This document shows, piece after piece, positions 37,391 to 49,530 of a stretch of 64,000 nt of DNA; positions within the stretch are counted from its first letter, which is position 1; every line of letters starts with the position of its first letter. The notes beneath the pieces were generated by a model. That model was not told the DNA's origin. It was given only the letters and a program-made list of their open reading frames with translations, and did no database searches. A program made the position numbers and the translations under genes. Source of the stretch: Cryptomeria japonica (taxonomy: Eukaryota; Streptophyta; Pinopsida; Cupressales; Cupressaceae); NCBI RefSeq assembly GCF_030272615.1, contig NC_081412.1, positions 674,310,323 through 674,374,322 of the forward strand. The letters are read 5' to 3'.

Positions 37391-39367
37391 GACTGACATG
37401 ATTGCTTTGCTTGACTGCAAGAGTATTTGCCTATATTGGAGTCACGGGAGAGATTCCCATCGACGCAGAGATTGCGACCTAAGCTGACCTTCGAGGACCG
37501 AGCGGCTATTGAGGCTATGGGTCTGAGACATATTCTGTATGTGCCTGAGTTTCAGGCAAACATGGGACTGCTGACTGCACTGGCGGAGAGGTGGCACTCC
37601 GAGACTTGCACCTTTCATTTGTCGATGGGTGAGATGACAGTCACCCTCGAGGATGTATACAGGATCCTGAGGATACCGATCAATGGGGAGCTGATTCCCT
37701 ACGATCGAGATGGAGATAGGGAGGCCATCAGATGAGTGTTCCAGGACCCAAGACTGGAGATGAGGGCAAGACATGTGGCTTGGGACACCATGACAGCTAC
37801 AGGATTTGCGCTGCCAGCAGTGATAGGAGGAGCGATCAGTGGGTTCTTGTGTCCTGATAGAGCAACACGAGGGTTGGCTATGGGCTAGGGAGGTGCATTG
37901 GAGACACTAGTGACACAGCACACCAGCTATGCCTAGGGACCATGTGTGCTAGCACACCTGTATTACGAGCTGCATCAGTTTGTGTACCACGGGTCAGTGG
38001 GATTGGGCTGTGGGGTCACATTGTTACAAGTGTGGGCCTATGAGCATCTGCCAGTGATGAGATCGATACATTTCAGGGGTAGAGGTCATAGACACAGTTT
38101 CGTACACTTGTACGACATGATCACTTCGCAGCCACGGATTGGCAGGTTAGAGCATTGGCGGCGGGTGATTGATGACATTGATATGGTTATATGGAGGCCA
38201 TACTTGGGATGCGAGCAGTGGGAGGATGATGCGGTAGAGCTTCCCTACACCTTCCGGAGTAGGTATCTGATTAGGCAGATGCCCTATGTACTAGAGAGGT
38301 AGCTAGTGGACAGGGTGGGTAGGCAGTTCGGTAGGATCCAGCGGATGCCACGGGGTTCAGACATGTATGCACGGACTATCAGGGATCAGGCGCAGTTTGG
38401 GCCCTTATTATCATATGATCAAGTTGTTACACATCTAGTGGAGATGATGCCCCTACCCTGGGACATGTGGCCAGAGATTGAGGATGTTGGCATGGATGCC
38501 GAGTATGCAACATAATTGGCCGAGCATCCATTCCCACGCCTGACGGATCCAGGAGAGCTACTAGATGGAGATGGTAGTGGGGATGGTGATGATGATGGAG
38601 ATGATGGGGGTAGAGGCCAATGGAGGAGGAGGAGGGCATTTGCAGAGAGGAGGGTGGCACCACGGAGGGAGGGTGGAGAGGATAGGCAAGCTCGGGTGGT
38701 GAGGGGTCGCGGTGGATTACCGCTACAGGTGCCAGCAGCACAGGGTCCCAGACAGGTGTAGGTATAGGGATAGGTACAGTGACAGATACAGGGACAGGCA
38801 CTAGTACAAGCACCAGTATAGGCATAGGCACAGGGGTAGGCACCCGTACAGGGGGAGCCACAACCAGAGACATAGGGGGCTGAGGTAGAGGAGGATGAGC
38901 TGACGGAGCTGAGGGAGATCTGCCAGGGACAGGCAGATGAGATCCAAGACCTGGAGAGGGAGAGGGATAGGGTCAAGAGGTGGCTCAGAGATACTGAGTG
39001 GGAGCGGGATCAAGCCATTCAGCACTAAATAGAGGCTGAGATAGCACTGAGGGCTGGGAGGTAGGCGGTAGAGGACACAGGGGCTGGATATGCCTATGTT
39101 TTGTGGGCAGGGGAGGAGATCGGTTACTGGCGGGATCTCTATTATTGTGCGGTGTCAGCTGATCAGTGGGCGAGGAGCTTCCATAGACCATCGCGGATAG
39201 CAACAGCTACGGGAGGGAGCTGGAGGAGACAGACATCTAGTGGTGGGGTTATGGGTCCTCCACCACCACCAGATAGAGGGGACAGGAGGGATGATCCTGG
39301 GGCGGGCCCTTCGGGGGCTCAGATTCTGTCGAGGCCAGGCGGCTCTGAGGGAGGGAGTTCATCATAG

Positions 39368-41073
39368 TCGTAGAGGGCTCCCTATGTATCAGTATTGTAT
39401 CATTTTTGTATGATGATATAGACACCTTCGGGTGATTGTAGCCATATGTATTTTGACATCATTGTATCATGACAGTTTATATATATATGAGATGATTCTT
39501 CTTTGTGGCAGCTATATGCATGTGTACCTATGTGATGAGATGTTTCATGATGTATGTTTCTATGTGATGCTTATGACATGGATGCAAATATGTACATGAT
39601 GCAATGCAATATTTTTGTTCTTTTATGTTTTATATGTGTATGCATGATGCAAATGTGAATGTATGTAATGTAGATGAATATGATAATGCAAATGTAAATT
39701 GTGCTAACAGGTGTTGTGTGCAGGATGTGATGCAGTTGTGATATCTATATGTATGTATGAAATGCTTATATGTGGTAATGCAGGTGCAACTACATGAAAT
39801 GCAAATGTTTTTGGTGTGTCATTATACTCAGTCATGTGATAGAAGGCTACGCGGACTCGAGAAGGATGATGGAAGTCAATCAAGAAAGGGGGATGAAAGA
39901 TAGAAGATATGAACATGAAAGAGTTTCTTGTGCGTTATCATCATTGAGCTTTATTATGACAAATAGGTTATGACAATCAAGGCATATGTTCGACCCAGAA
40001 AGTCATTGTACCTGTTTGCATGGAGATAAGACAGTCACAAACAAGGAATGCCCCAGTTCATACTAGACTCACAGTGTCCTCATATCCTTGGACAAGTCAT
40101 AGCATTACTAAGAGACAATCCATAGACAACAAATACAAATAGGTGATGATACCCCATCCTCGCCTTTCTAGTCAAAGACATCCTAGAGATAGAATCTCTA
40201 GTCAGAGACATCCCGGAAAAGCTAAAAGACATGTCACCAAAAGATAAAATCAAAATAAAACCAAGACTCGACACCAACATCCATTGTAGTCCTCAAGTTT
40301 AGTGTCTCTTGTCACTTGTATAAGTCTTATTTGATTGTGGTCACAATGTTTACTTTCACAAAAAGGATAGATAGCACTGAACCATATGTTTTCTGAGTCT
40401 GTTGAAAGATTTGATTTGTTGAAGCCCATTGTTGCTATTGTGTCTCATCTGAAACTAATTGAATCCATGAAACTGATACTTTATTGTGAAGAAGACGGAA
40501 CTTTATTGCGGATCTGTGATGCAAATGTTGCTTTATTGCGGATTGTGCGCGGATAGATTGAAGGAAGCTGGAAGAAACTGTACTCCTCGAAACATGTGAT
40601 GTTCTCAGTTCCACACCCATCACTAGATGTAGGATTTGCCTTAGCCACAGATAGGATCGTATTTATTATGGATGGAAAGGGAGTGAAAAGGGAGGTTTAT
40701 TATGAATGGCTAACCAATCTTAGGTAGATCAATAACAAGCCATGATGGGAATGGGTAAGTTTATTATGGATGAATAGGTTGTGAGTGTGTGCAAAGTGAA
40801 AGGATGCAAGTGAATCCTGAAGGAGGGAGGAGCAATGTCTCTACACATGGCGTTGGTGACCCAGTTTTCACCATGGTACTTGCCCAGGGCGCCACCGAAG
40901 TGGTTTTCACCATTGGACGAAATTATTTCTCTTTACTTTTTTCAATTTTTCAATGTTTTTGTGTCACAAGGCGCCTGTTTGCTAGGTTTTCACCAAGTAA
41001 CGGTTTTTTGTTTTATATTTTTTTTTGTATTTTTGAAATTTTTGAATTTTTTGAATTAGGATATTCTGAAGAG
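39368..41073. other. Non-coding interval between PMD gene and integrase tail
   Basis: AT-rich with loosely repeated TGATGCAAATGT-type strings (39530-39800) and a segment holding two TTTTCACCATGG/TTTTCACCATTGG motifs near 40860-40915. No gene is recognised on either strand. Confidence 0.5.
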
Positions 41074-44000
41074 CTATGTGTAAAACCTGCGAAGGTGCAT
41101 GTTGTTGATAGGATCCTCCAAAGGTTCACCTTCTATAGTTGAGAGCTGATATGCCCCAGATCCATATGCTACTATAATGATGTAAGGACCAAGCCAATCT
41201 AGTTTGAACTTGCCCTTCTTTTCTCTGTCTTGCTTATTTTTAGGATTTTCTCTAAGAACTAAGTCACCTACCTCAAATGTGCGAGGCTTGACTTTATGAT
41301 TGTAGTTGTATTGTTTCTTGACTGAATGATGTGTAGTTCGAGTGACTGTCTTCCTTGATAAAGGAACTGAGATAGAATTACTAATGTGTGGACTACGTAG
41401 GCCCATATGCATGTCACCTAAAGAAGTTTGGGCATCCCTGATAACAAAGTTCTTCAAGGAAGCTCCATTAAAGGTCCATGATGTATCGCCAAAAGGGGAT
41501 GGATGTGTGGAACAAGTGGATGAGTTATGAAGGCTTATGATTGTGAAAAGTGAAAGTAGGATAGCATGATAGAGACTTAGGATCAACAAGTATGCTTTTT
41601 GACTTGAATTTTTAGAACCTTTGCCCCCAGTTATTTTGATATTAGGGGAGATCATCTCTTGCTCTTTTTGCTTCATAGGATTTTTATCCTTGACTTTGAT
41701 CTTTGTAGAGTCCAATAACTTTTGATTTTGATATGGACTAAAGGACTTTTCTTTATTTTTGACTTTTAGATTTTTCTTTTCAAAGTTTGATTTTTGATCC
41801 CCAATGAGTAAGGGCTTTTGTATTTCTTGTTGATCCAAGTCTGGGAGAGGTCTGGAAATGGAATGAGTGGATGATATGGTAAAGCTATGTGAGTTCTTAA
41901 GAGGGTTGGCGATACACTCAATAGATTCTTTGCTGGAACCACTCTTAGGACTATTGATATCAAGAGATGCTTGCACCACTAGAGGAGATTTGCATTCAGA
42001 CTTAGTAGCCACAACACTAGGTGGTTCATACCCAATTCCTTGGCATTGTAACTTGTTTGTAGGTTGCTCCTGTTGACTGAATACCTTAGGAGATAGTGGG
42101 AGTTGATCAACATGAAAGATATACTCACCACATCCTAAGTCTTTAACCTTGAACTTTTCTTCGATCTCTTCTTGTTTTGATGTAGAAGCTTTCAATGAGT
42201 CTGGGTCCACATATGCTGAAGATGGAATAGCTTGTCGATTGACTGGGATTGTTATTTCTGATCGAGGTCGCATATTGTTGCAATATATGAATGGATTTGG
42301 GTCAGCTTTGACAGTCACTTCAACTCCATTATGAGGAAACTTGATACATCAATGATATGTAGATGGGACTGCGCTCATCTCATGAATCCAAGGACATCCC
42401 AAAAGTATGTTGTATGTGAGATCTAAATCAAGGACTTGACAAATCACATCCTTCATAACTGGCCCAACTCTGAGAGGTAAGGTGACTGTGCCTTTGGACA
42501 AACGCTCTTCATCATCATATCCTTTTATGGTGATTTTGTTTGTAGCATTCACATCTTTGTTTGAATATCCCAATTGTTTAATAGTGCTCAATGTACAAAT
42601 GTTTAGACCTGCTCCTCCATCTATCAGGACTCGTTTGATTCTATGTTTTGTGTATGAAGGCTTCAATGTGTAAAGGTGCATTATGTGGCTGACTTACGAA
42701 GGTGTCATCGGCTTCTGTGAATATAAGGGAGTGTGGAATGGAAAGGTATCCCACCATGGCTTGAAACTGGTCCACGTTCAAATCAGTAGAAATAGCAGTT
42801 TCTCTCAAGATTTTGTCAAGAATGGATTTGTGTGCGGGGGATATGCGCAAGAGTTCAAGTATGGAGATGAGCGCGGGTGTCTTCCCTAACTATTCTACAA
42901 GGTCATACTCAGGTTTGGTTGATGAGGAAGCGGTGTTTTTAGCTGGAGCACCTTGCAAAGTGAATTTACCTCGATGGGTTGTAACATGACATTCAGAGGT
43001 AGGTTCGGAAGAAGATCCAATGCCTTTTAAGACAATCTTGGGTCTCTGGGTAGAATTCTCAAGGGTTTTGTCCTTGATGATAATGGTAGAGACATTATTG
43101 TCCATCGAGATGTGATTGATGGTTGAATCATAGTTGTAGGATGCTCTGGTATAGTTGGTTTGATCCTCTGTGGCTTTAGCTTTTCCCTTGTCATGTTTTG
43201 GGAATGATTCCTTAAACATCTCATGCTCTTGATTGGATGAGTGTCCCTCAATCTCAATGTCACCTCTATCAATGAGATCTTGTATGATGTTCTTCAGTCG
43301 ATGACAATTTCCTGTCTTATGACCTTTGCTCTTATGAAATTCACAATACTCATCATCATTCCACCAATTTGGTTTAACCTTTGGTTCATATGGAGGAAAA
43401 TTTGGAACTGTGATTACCTTGTTTGCCACAAGCTTCTTGAAAACTGACTCAAGTGGTTCTCCCAATGGAGTGTACTTCCTTCATGATTTAGAAGTTGTTT
43501 GAGTATTCACCTGATTGTTTGTAGAGCTTGATCCGGAAAAAATGAATTTTGGTCGTACCGTATTGGCATCAACAACACCATCATTGACTGTGTTCTTGTT
43601 TTTATTCCAAAATCTTGGCTTGTCTTTTCCTTTAAAGTCATCTTTGTTTTCCTTGAATATCTTAATGACTCCTTGTTCAATTAGGACCTTTTCTATTTCT
43701 AAGCCTTTTTCAATGACGTCCTTGAAGGTGGACAAACAAGCTTTCCTTAGATCATATCCAATGTCTTTGTTAACATTTTGGGTGAACATTTCTACCATTT
43801 GTTTTTGTGGAATTTCACAAGAGCATCTGCTGGCTAGATTTCTCCATCTTTGTAAAAATGATGGAAAAGACTCTCCCTCTTTTTGCTTGGTGTTGCAAAA
43901 AGTAGTGACTGATATGTCTGTCTCTATGTTGTAGGAGAAATGTTGGATAAATGCCTCTGCTAGGTCACCCCATGACTTAATGCCAGGTGGAAGTTGGGAG

Positions 44001-45190
44001 AACCATTCCATAGCTTGATCACCTAAGCTTTGTGGGAATAATCTCATCAAATATGTCTCTTCTGCTGCTACCTCAATGCAAGCTGTGAAAAACTGTCTTA
44101 TGTGTGCCTTAGGATCCCCTTTTCCTCTGTACTTATCAAACTTAGGTGTCACAAAGTGTGTAGGAAATGGAGGCATTGGAATGCTCTTGTCAAATGGATA
44201 AGGACATATGTCTCTCATTGTGTATGTTGGCTTTGGTGTATTTATGTCCTCCATTTTCTTTTGTAAGTCCTTGACTTGTTGCTCCAAATTGTTCTTAGGT
44301 AGAGATTGACTTCTTGGACCATACCCCATGCTTGAGGCACCAATTGGAGGAGGAACATGTTGCATATATGGATGATATTGATCATACACATGTTCATATG
44401 GAGGAGGTCTATAGTGATGCTGCATATATGGACCACTTGGTATAGATTCATGTTGAGGAACACAATATCTATTTTGTCCATGTATACCATACTCTACAGG
44501 CATGTCATGTTCTAATGTGTTGCCCCCAAATTTAACACGGGGTTTCCTTGTCTCCAAATTTTGAGCATGCCTTTGAATATCCAATTGCTTTGGTGGTTGA
44601 TCCTTAGCATTGGTATGTGATTGAGCATATCTTTCTACATAAGACTTCCATAATGGTCTACGAAGGTGAGTATCATATGCTTGACCATGTGTGTATGGGA
44701 CCTCTGGTTTTTGAAACAAAGATGATGGTGATTCAGGCACCATATGTGGTCCTCTATTTCCTCCACTCTTAGGCCTCCTTTGATCCATGTTGGAGTGAGT
44801 TTGTTGCAAAGGTCGATTTTCCATTATTTGAGACATGTCAAAATCATGAGGTATCTTGGCTCCACTTTGTGCCATCATTTGTAAGAAGTATTGTCTATCC
44901 CTCCTCATTATTTCCTCAACCAATCGATTGAAACAGGGATCCATAATGGATTCTTCCACATCTATTGAATGTACTAAAAAGTTGTCCATATCATCATTGT
45001 GTGTATCCTTGTTGTTTGTAGTGTCCATGTTTTCAATATTTGGAATGTTTCTATAGGCATCCATGTCAGGTAATGTAGTATGACTGGAATTGAAAAAGAT
45101 ATCATTGTCATACTCATAGGAACTCATGTTTGCGGCCTCTTGAGCCTCTTTAGTTTCTCTCCTAGATTTTTTAAGATGGGTTTCAACCAT
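41074..45190 (-). pseudogene. Tat-lineage gag-protease polyprotein fused to an integrase tail
   Basis: One minus-strand frame from ATG 45190 to the stop at 41074. Order: N-terminal Gln/Pro-rich region; gag core (FDKYRGKGDPKAHIRQFF ... WFSQLPPGIKSWGDL, about 43950-44130); CHHC knuckle YCEFHKSKGHKTGNC (about 43320); retropepsin with intact VLIDGGAGLN (about 42600); a long low-similarity linker with one hydrophobic stretch (AYLLILSLYHAILLSLFTII); then the integrase C-terminal GPY-type end (GDLVLRENPKNK ... LDWLGPY ... MHLRRFYT). Reverse transcriptase, RNase H and the integrase core are absent, although the frame continues in register. Damage: TGA 43481-43483, TAG 42890-42892, TGA 42349-42351, and a one-base insertion in an A-run near 42650. 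A non-autonomous form, now inactive. Confidence 0.88.
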
Positions 45191-45689
45191 GAACTAGGTA
45201 TTGACCGAGATGTGTGAGACTAGATGAAAAATGGAAAAAGTATGGAAGACCAAGAGTTGGATGAAATGTAAATGAATCTGAGGTGTACTTGCAATGTCCA
45301 AAGTGTAAGACCAAGTATGTATGTAGTAGAGTAGGTGTGGCTTCCAAAGAGAGGATAGTTTCTCTTGATGAGGTAAGTTGACCTTGACTCTAAGTAAGAC
45401 CAAGTGAGACCCAAAGGTGATAGACCTTGATGAGGGACCACTTAGCAAAATGTTGTTGTATGTAGTGTGTTGACAAAGTATGATGAGGACAAGCAAGTGA
45501 CCTGTTGACTCAAGTTTAGACAAATGTAAATTTAATGCAAGATGTAAAGCAATGATGGACTGTGTGAGACCCAAAGATAGGTTGAATGCTAAATGAAACC
45601 TAGAGAAATAACCTAGGAAGCTCAAGAATTCCAAAACTGACTGTGTTTGTTTGCTGGACTATAAAAGTTTTTTTTTTTTTCAATTCTGA

Positions 45690-45885
45690 ACATAGACACG
45701 CCTGTATACTTCACAGACATGATTTCCTGACACAGACGTGGTTATGTTTAACACAGATGTGTTTTTGAGATTTTTGCAAAGTGCACTGTTGATTCTAGAA
45801 ACACAGACACGTTTCTGCCCTTCACAGATGCAGTTATACAACACAGACGCTATTATATCAGACATAGATGCGTTTCTGCAAAATT
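45690..45885 (+). repeat. ACACAGACGCG-type array 1 in the 5' leader
   Basis: Six or seven copies of CACAGACGYGKTT spaced by about 20-35 bp. Complementary in sequence to the PMD intron minisatellite. Confidence 0.75.
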
Positions 45886-47107
45886 TCTGCAATTTTTTCC
45901 AATCTGTGAAGTCGCTTTTGTTGTGACCAAATTTGACTATTTGACTATTTTTCGTGACAAGAGGACACAGTGTTGATGAAGACCCAATGTTTGCAAGTGT
46001 CTAGACTCCAAAATGACTCCAATAAAAGTGTGTTGTTTGATGTAAAAATGTTTTGCATACACTTGAAGACACAAAAGACACAATGTTTTGCTGTTTGGTT
46101 TTTGAATGTTCTGAATGTTTAAAATAAGTCAAGCACAATTCTTATGGCTGGCCAAGACAATAGTTGTTGATCCCACATAGGGTTTTACCCCCGAGGCTAC
46201 GCTATTCAGAGCAGATACTTAGATGCTTGACCTCACTGGCTCCACCCTCGGCACTCACTTCTCGGGTCAGCCAAGCATCAGTCCCAACGAAAACTCCCCG
46301 TGGTGAACTTTGTATCTCTACTAAGAACCGTATGTGTGTGGGCCACTACCAGAGGTCCGACCTCCTGCCTCAACAACTAGAAGGATTTGGGCTTCTAAAA
46401 CAAAAAGGTGCTAGTAAGGGCATCTGCTCATGTGGCCATACATGCGACACTTTTAGCTCTGTAAATACAGAAGGCTCCCAGCTGGTAGGGGTTACACCCT
46501 ACAACTGATCAAATAAATTTGATCAAACGGGTTTATGGGGAGACATAGTGTCGGTATGAACTAATCAGCACATGTTATCCATAGTTTTCACCATGAATAC
46601 AGTTGTTTATAGTGGTTCAGAAGAGGTGGGTTTTCCTCGCTACCACTTGGGTCGTTCTCTTCTCACTAGTAGTCCTAATGACCACACGGGAAGACATGCC
46701 CTCTAAAGATTAAACAAAAAGAGCCTATTGCTCAAGACACAAAAGACAATGATTCAATTTTAGTACACCAATTGAAGTGTTTGCTAGTCTATGAAAACAA
46801 GGCACACAATAAAAATCCAAAAACCCTTGCCAAGGACCTGCAACAAAGAGTTGTTAATAATTTGGATTGTTTCAAATAATCACCCCTTCCTGCAAGCACA
46901 CAAGTTAGGTAAATTTTAAATCCAAAAGACTTTGTGAAAATAGGGGCCTTCAACAAAAACGATTTTGCTTTCAAGACAAGCTGCACCAATTTCGTTAGCT
47001 AGATTTGAAAATGTTAGCTCAAAATAAACCAGATCTGAAACCTTAAATGCAAAACCCAAAACCAAATCAATAAACTCCCCCCCCAAAAAAAAAAAATTGA
47101 AACCGAT

Positions 47108-47360
47108 GCACACAGACGCGGTTACCTTCGACACAGATGCGACTTCCTGACGCAGACGCGGTTCTGTGAGACACAAAGGCAACTCCAGAACCCAAACGCG
47201 GCTTCTGGACACAGACGGGTCTAAAAACACCTCAGACGGGACTGAGGAACACAAACGCGGTTTTCGGAATCTGCAAAATAAAATACTGTCGATAACATAG
47301 ACGTGGTTCCAGATGTCGCAGAAGCGCCAGAAAATCAAAAACGTGATCAAAAAGTACACA
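47108..47360 (+). repeat. ACACAGACGCG-type array 2 in the 5' leader
   Basis: About ten copies (CACAGACGCGGTTACC, CGCAGACGCGGTTCTG, CACAAACGCGGTTTTC and so on) spaced by about 20-25 bp, 120-370 bp from the LTR. Confidence 0.8.
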
Positions 47361-47454
47361 GACACGAAAACATCAAAATGTTGTCGAAAATGTCAGATCT
47401 GCAATTTCAAAACACAAAATCTACAACAAGGATGTTAAATGCAAAAAGGGACAA

Positions 47455-47477
47455 GAGTCCCATAGGGCATGCCAAAA
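47455..47477 (-). other. Probable primer binding site of the Tat element
   Basis: Minus strand TTTTGGCATGCCCTATGGG follows the LTR end ATATACA. The layout (LTR, TTT, TGGC...) is that of Tat elements, but I cannot name the tRNA. Confidence 0.4.
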
Positions 47478-48257
47478 TGTATATGGTGAAAACGGATAAC
47501 AATAATAATGATATTGAAAGGCTAAATGAATTCAACCGCAAAACCCTACCCTAACAACAACAAAGATCCACCATAACATATGAAGATTACCTAAGACAAT
47601 GCAAATCAAACGAAATCACAAAGATTATACCATCACATGTCCAATAGGATTTGGATCTCCATTCTTCCTATCTCCATTGATCTTGCTTGATATATTTGCT
47701 CTCAGATTTTATGTGCACAAGAGCTCAACAAAGAACGAAATGTGGTTGCAAGTAGGATCGCATATGCCAAGTAGTCAATTGATCAAGTAGTTAGTTAGGT
47801 CATTAAGGTTTGATAATGAAGGAAGCATCTCCTTATATAGAAGACACTATATGAAATGGAGGGATAAGCTCGAGAGGTGTAAAAGGAGGTCGGCTATGAT
47901 TAGAGGGTAGGTAAAAGAAATAATAAAATAATGAGAGGGGTAGGTAGTGTATGAATTAAGAGATGAACAACATGTGTCATGGGTAGAAAAGGTTAATGAA
48001 TTAATTAAATAAATAAAGATTTATTTAATTAATAGAAGAAGTGGGATCAATTAAATAAAAATGATATTTATTTAATTTAGGAAAAGGAAAATTTAAATAA
48101 ATAAATGTATTTATTTAAATGAGAAATAAGGCTAGAAGAGGATAAATGAGTTAATTAAATAAATAAAGATTTATTTAATTAATAGAAGAATTAAGCTTAG
48201 ATAATTAAATAAATAAAATATTTATTTAATTAGACTGGACAATTTTGCGTGTCTACA
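47478..48257 (-). repeat. Shared LTR (780 bp) of the Tat array
   Basis: Partner of 35344-36123. It is the 5' LTR of the left unit and the 3' LTR of the truncated right unit. Minus-strand TATATAA is at 47839-47833. Confidence 0.92.
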
Positions 48258-48772
48258 TTTTGCCCCTCTTTGAGACAATGCGGCTTGTCGCGTTGTTTCA
48301 AAGAAGATAAGATGAACTAATACAGAGTTGCCCCAAGATGGGAATGATATGCCCCCTCGAGAGATTGGATGAAAATGTGTGAAAAGACCATAAACAATCT
48401 CTCGATAAGAAAGAAAGGCTAGAATGGACTGACCAGATAAAGTGACAAAGTCACGGGATAACGAAGACTGACTCGGGAAACGAGGGCTAGGGCAGTCTAT
48501 AAGATAGACCACGAGGGAAATACGTCCTCATTGTCATCTACACACCCAAGAGATCAGAGTACAGAGCGAGAATAGAGCAGCAACAGTCAGCAGCGATGGC
48601 CTTTGTTCATAGATTCGACCGCGTTCGTCGATTCCAGAGGCCAGCAGAGGCAGGAGAGCCGGTAAGTACCACAAAACCTCCTCGTACTTTGTTGTATTTA
48701 TTGTTGTCATTAATGCATGCTAGGTAAAGTAATAAATGCACTTAGAATATGATCCAAAAAATGTCAAAATCA

Positions 48773-49045
48773 TCCAGGCGTGTCTGCGTTGGTGCCAGGC
48801 ACGTCTATGCTCGCTAGGCGCGTCTGTGTTTGTGCCAGGCGTGTCTGTGATGGAAAACGTGTCTGTGCCGAATGCGGCCACATCTGTGCTGTGTAGGCAC
48901 GTCTATGCCAAAAAGGCACGTTTGTGTCACCCAGGCGCGTCTGTGCAGAGCATAGGCACGTCTGTGTGTTTCAGGCGCGTCTGTGTAAAATAGGCACGTT
49001 TATGCAGTCTTCAAGTGCGTTTATGTAAGGAAAGCGCATTTGTGT
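48773..49045 (+). repeat. GGCGCGTCTGTG minisatellite in the PMD intron, copy 2
   Basis: Same array as 36630-36905, with independent C/T and G/A differences. Confidence 0.85.
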
Positions 49046-49262
49046 CCAAAAAATGTAAATTTGTGTCTTCTAGGTCAAATCGGCAGTTCTGTGATGAACA
49101 TACGCTATCGATTGGATAAGCTGCTGAGAGGATACACTCAAGAAGGTCCTCTAGGGAAGACTAGAATTGCAAATAGGGCTAGGACTGAGAATTCTGTGAT
49201 AGAACATACGTTGCTAATTAGGAAACTACTCAAGAGGATTCACTCAAGTAGAGGCCCTAGGA

Positions 49263-49530
49263 TAAGATAGATCAAGGGACTTTGTGATGAACAGTGAGTA
49301 CCAAGATATAGTACTTTGTGATGAACAGGGAGTACTAAAATATGAGCAACACTTTGTGATGAACAGTGAGTGTAAATGTGAGCAGCACTTTGTGATGAAC
49401 AAGGAGTGCCAAACACGTAGTACTTTGTGATGAATAGGGAGTACCACTAGGATAGATAGCAACACTTTGTGATGAACAGTGAGTGTCACTAGGATAGAAG
49501 CAACACTTTCTGATGAACAGTGACTGTCAC
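49263..49530 (+). repeat. ACTTTGTGATGAACAG tandem repeat in the PMD intron, copy 2
   Basis: Partner of 37130-37390, seven copies. Confidence 0.85.

Larger units (their letters stand above)
36452..39367 (+). pseudogene. Spliced plant mobile domain (PMD, MAIN-like) gene inside a Tat element, copy 1
   Basis: Plus-strand gene between the integrase tail and the 3' LTR of a minus-strand retrotransposon. Exon 1 is 36452-36517 (22 codons, MAFVHRFNSVRRFQRPAEAG). The intron 36518-37423 has donor CTG/GTAAGT and acceptor CAAGAG/TAT. Exon 2 is 37424-39367. Exon 2 shows the PMD signature (CTFHLSMGEMTVTLEDVYRI, then GCEQWEDDAVELPYTF). An acidic, Arg-rich stretch follows, then a Gln-rich linker, a coiled coil (ELREICQGQADEIQDLERER) and a Pro/Ser tail, about 670 codons in one frame. 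It is broken by many in-frame stops (37733, 37887 region, 37935, 38300, 38513, and a run in 38758-38880). Most are TAG where CAG is the simplest ancestor. PMD proteins such as MAIN act in plant chromatin silencing, and PMDs are also carried by transposons. The role here is unknown. Confidence 0.85.
45191..47477 (-). other. 5' leader of the Tat element
   Basis: About 2.3 kb between the primer-site end and the gag start. It holds two CAGACGCG-type arrays. Open frames on either strand have no recognisable product. Confidence 0.6.

Noticed and set aside
38419-38976. Minus-strand open frames of 148-185 codons over the PMD tail
   Set aside because: Antisense shadows of the Gln/Arg/Asp-rich region, with Pro/Ser/His low complexity and no homology signal.
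46164-46508. 114-codon plus-strand frame in the Tat leader
   Set aside because: Lies in the 5' leader on the strand opposite to gag, with no motif and no splice or promoter evidence.
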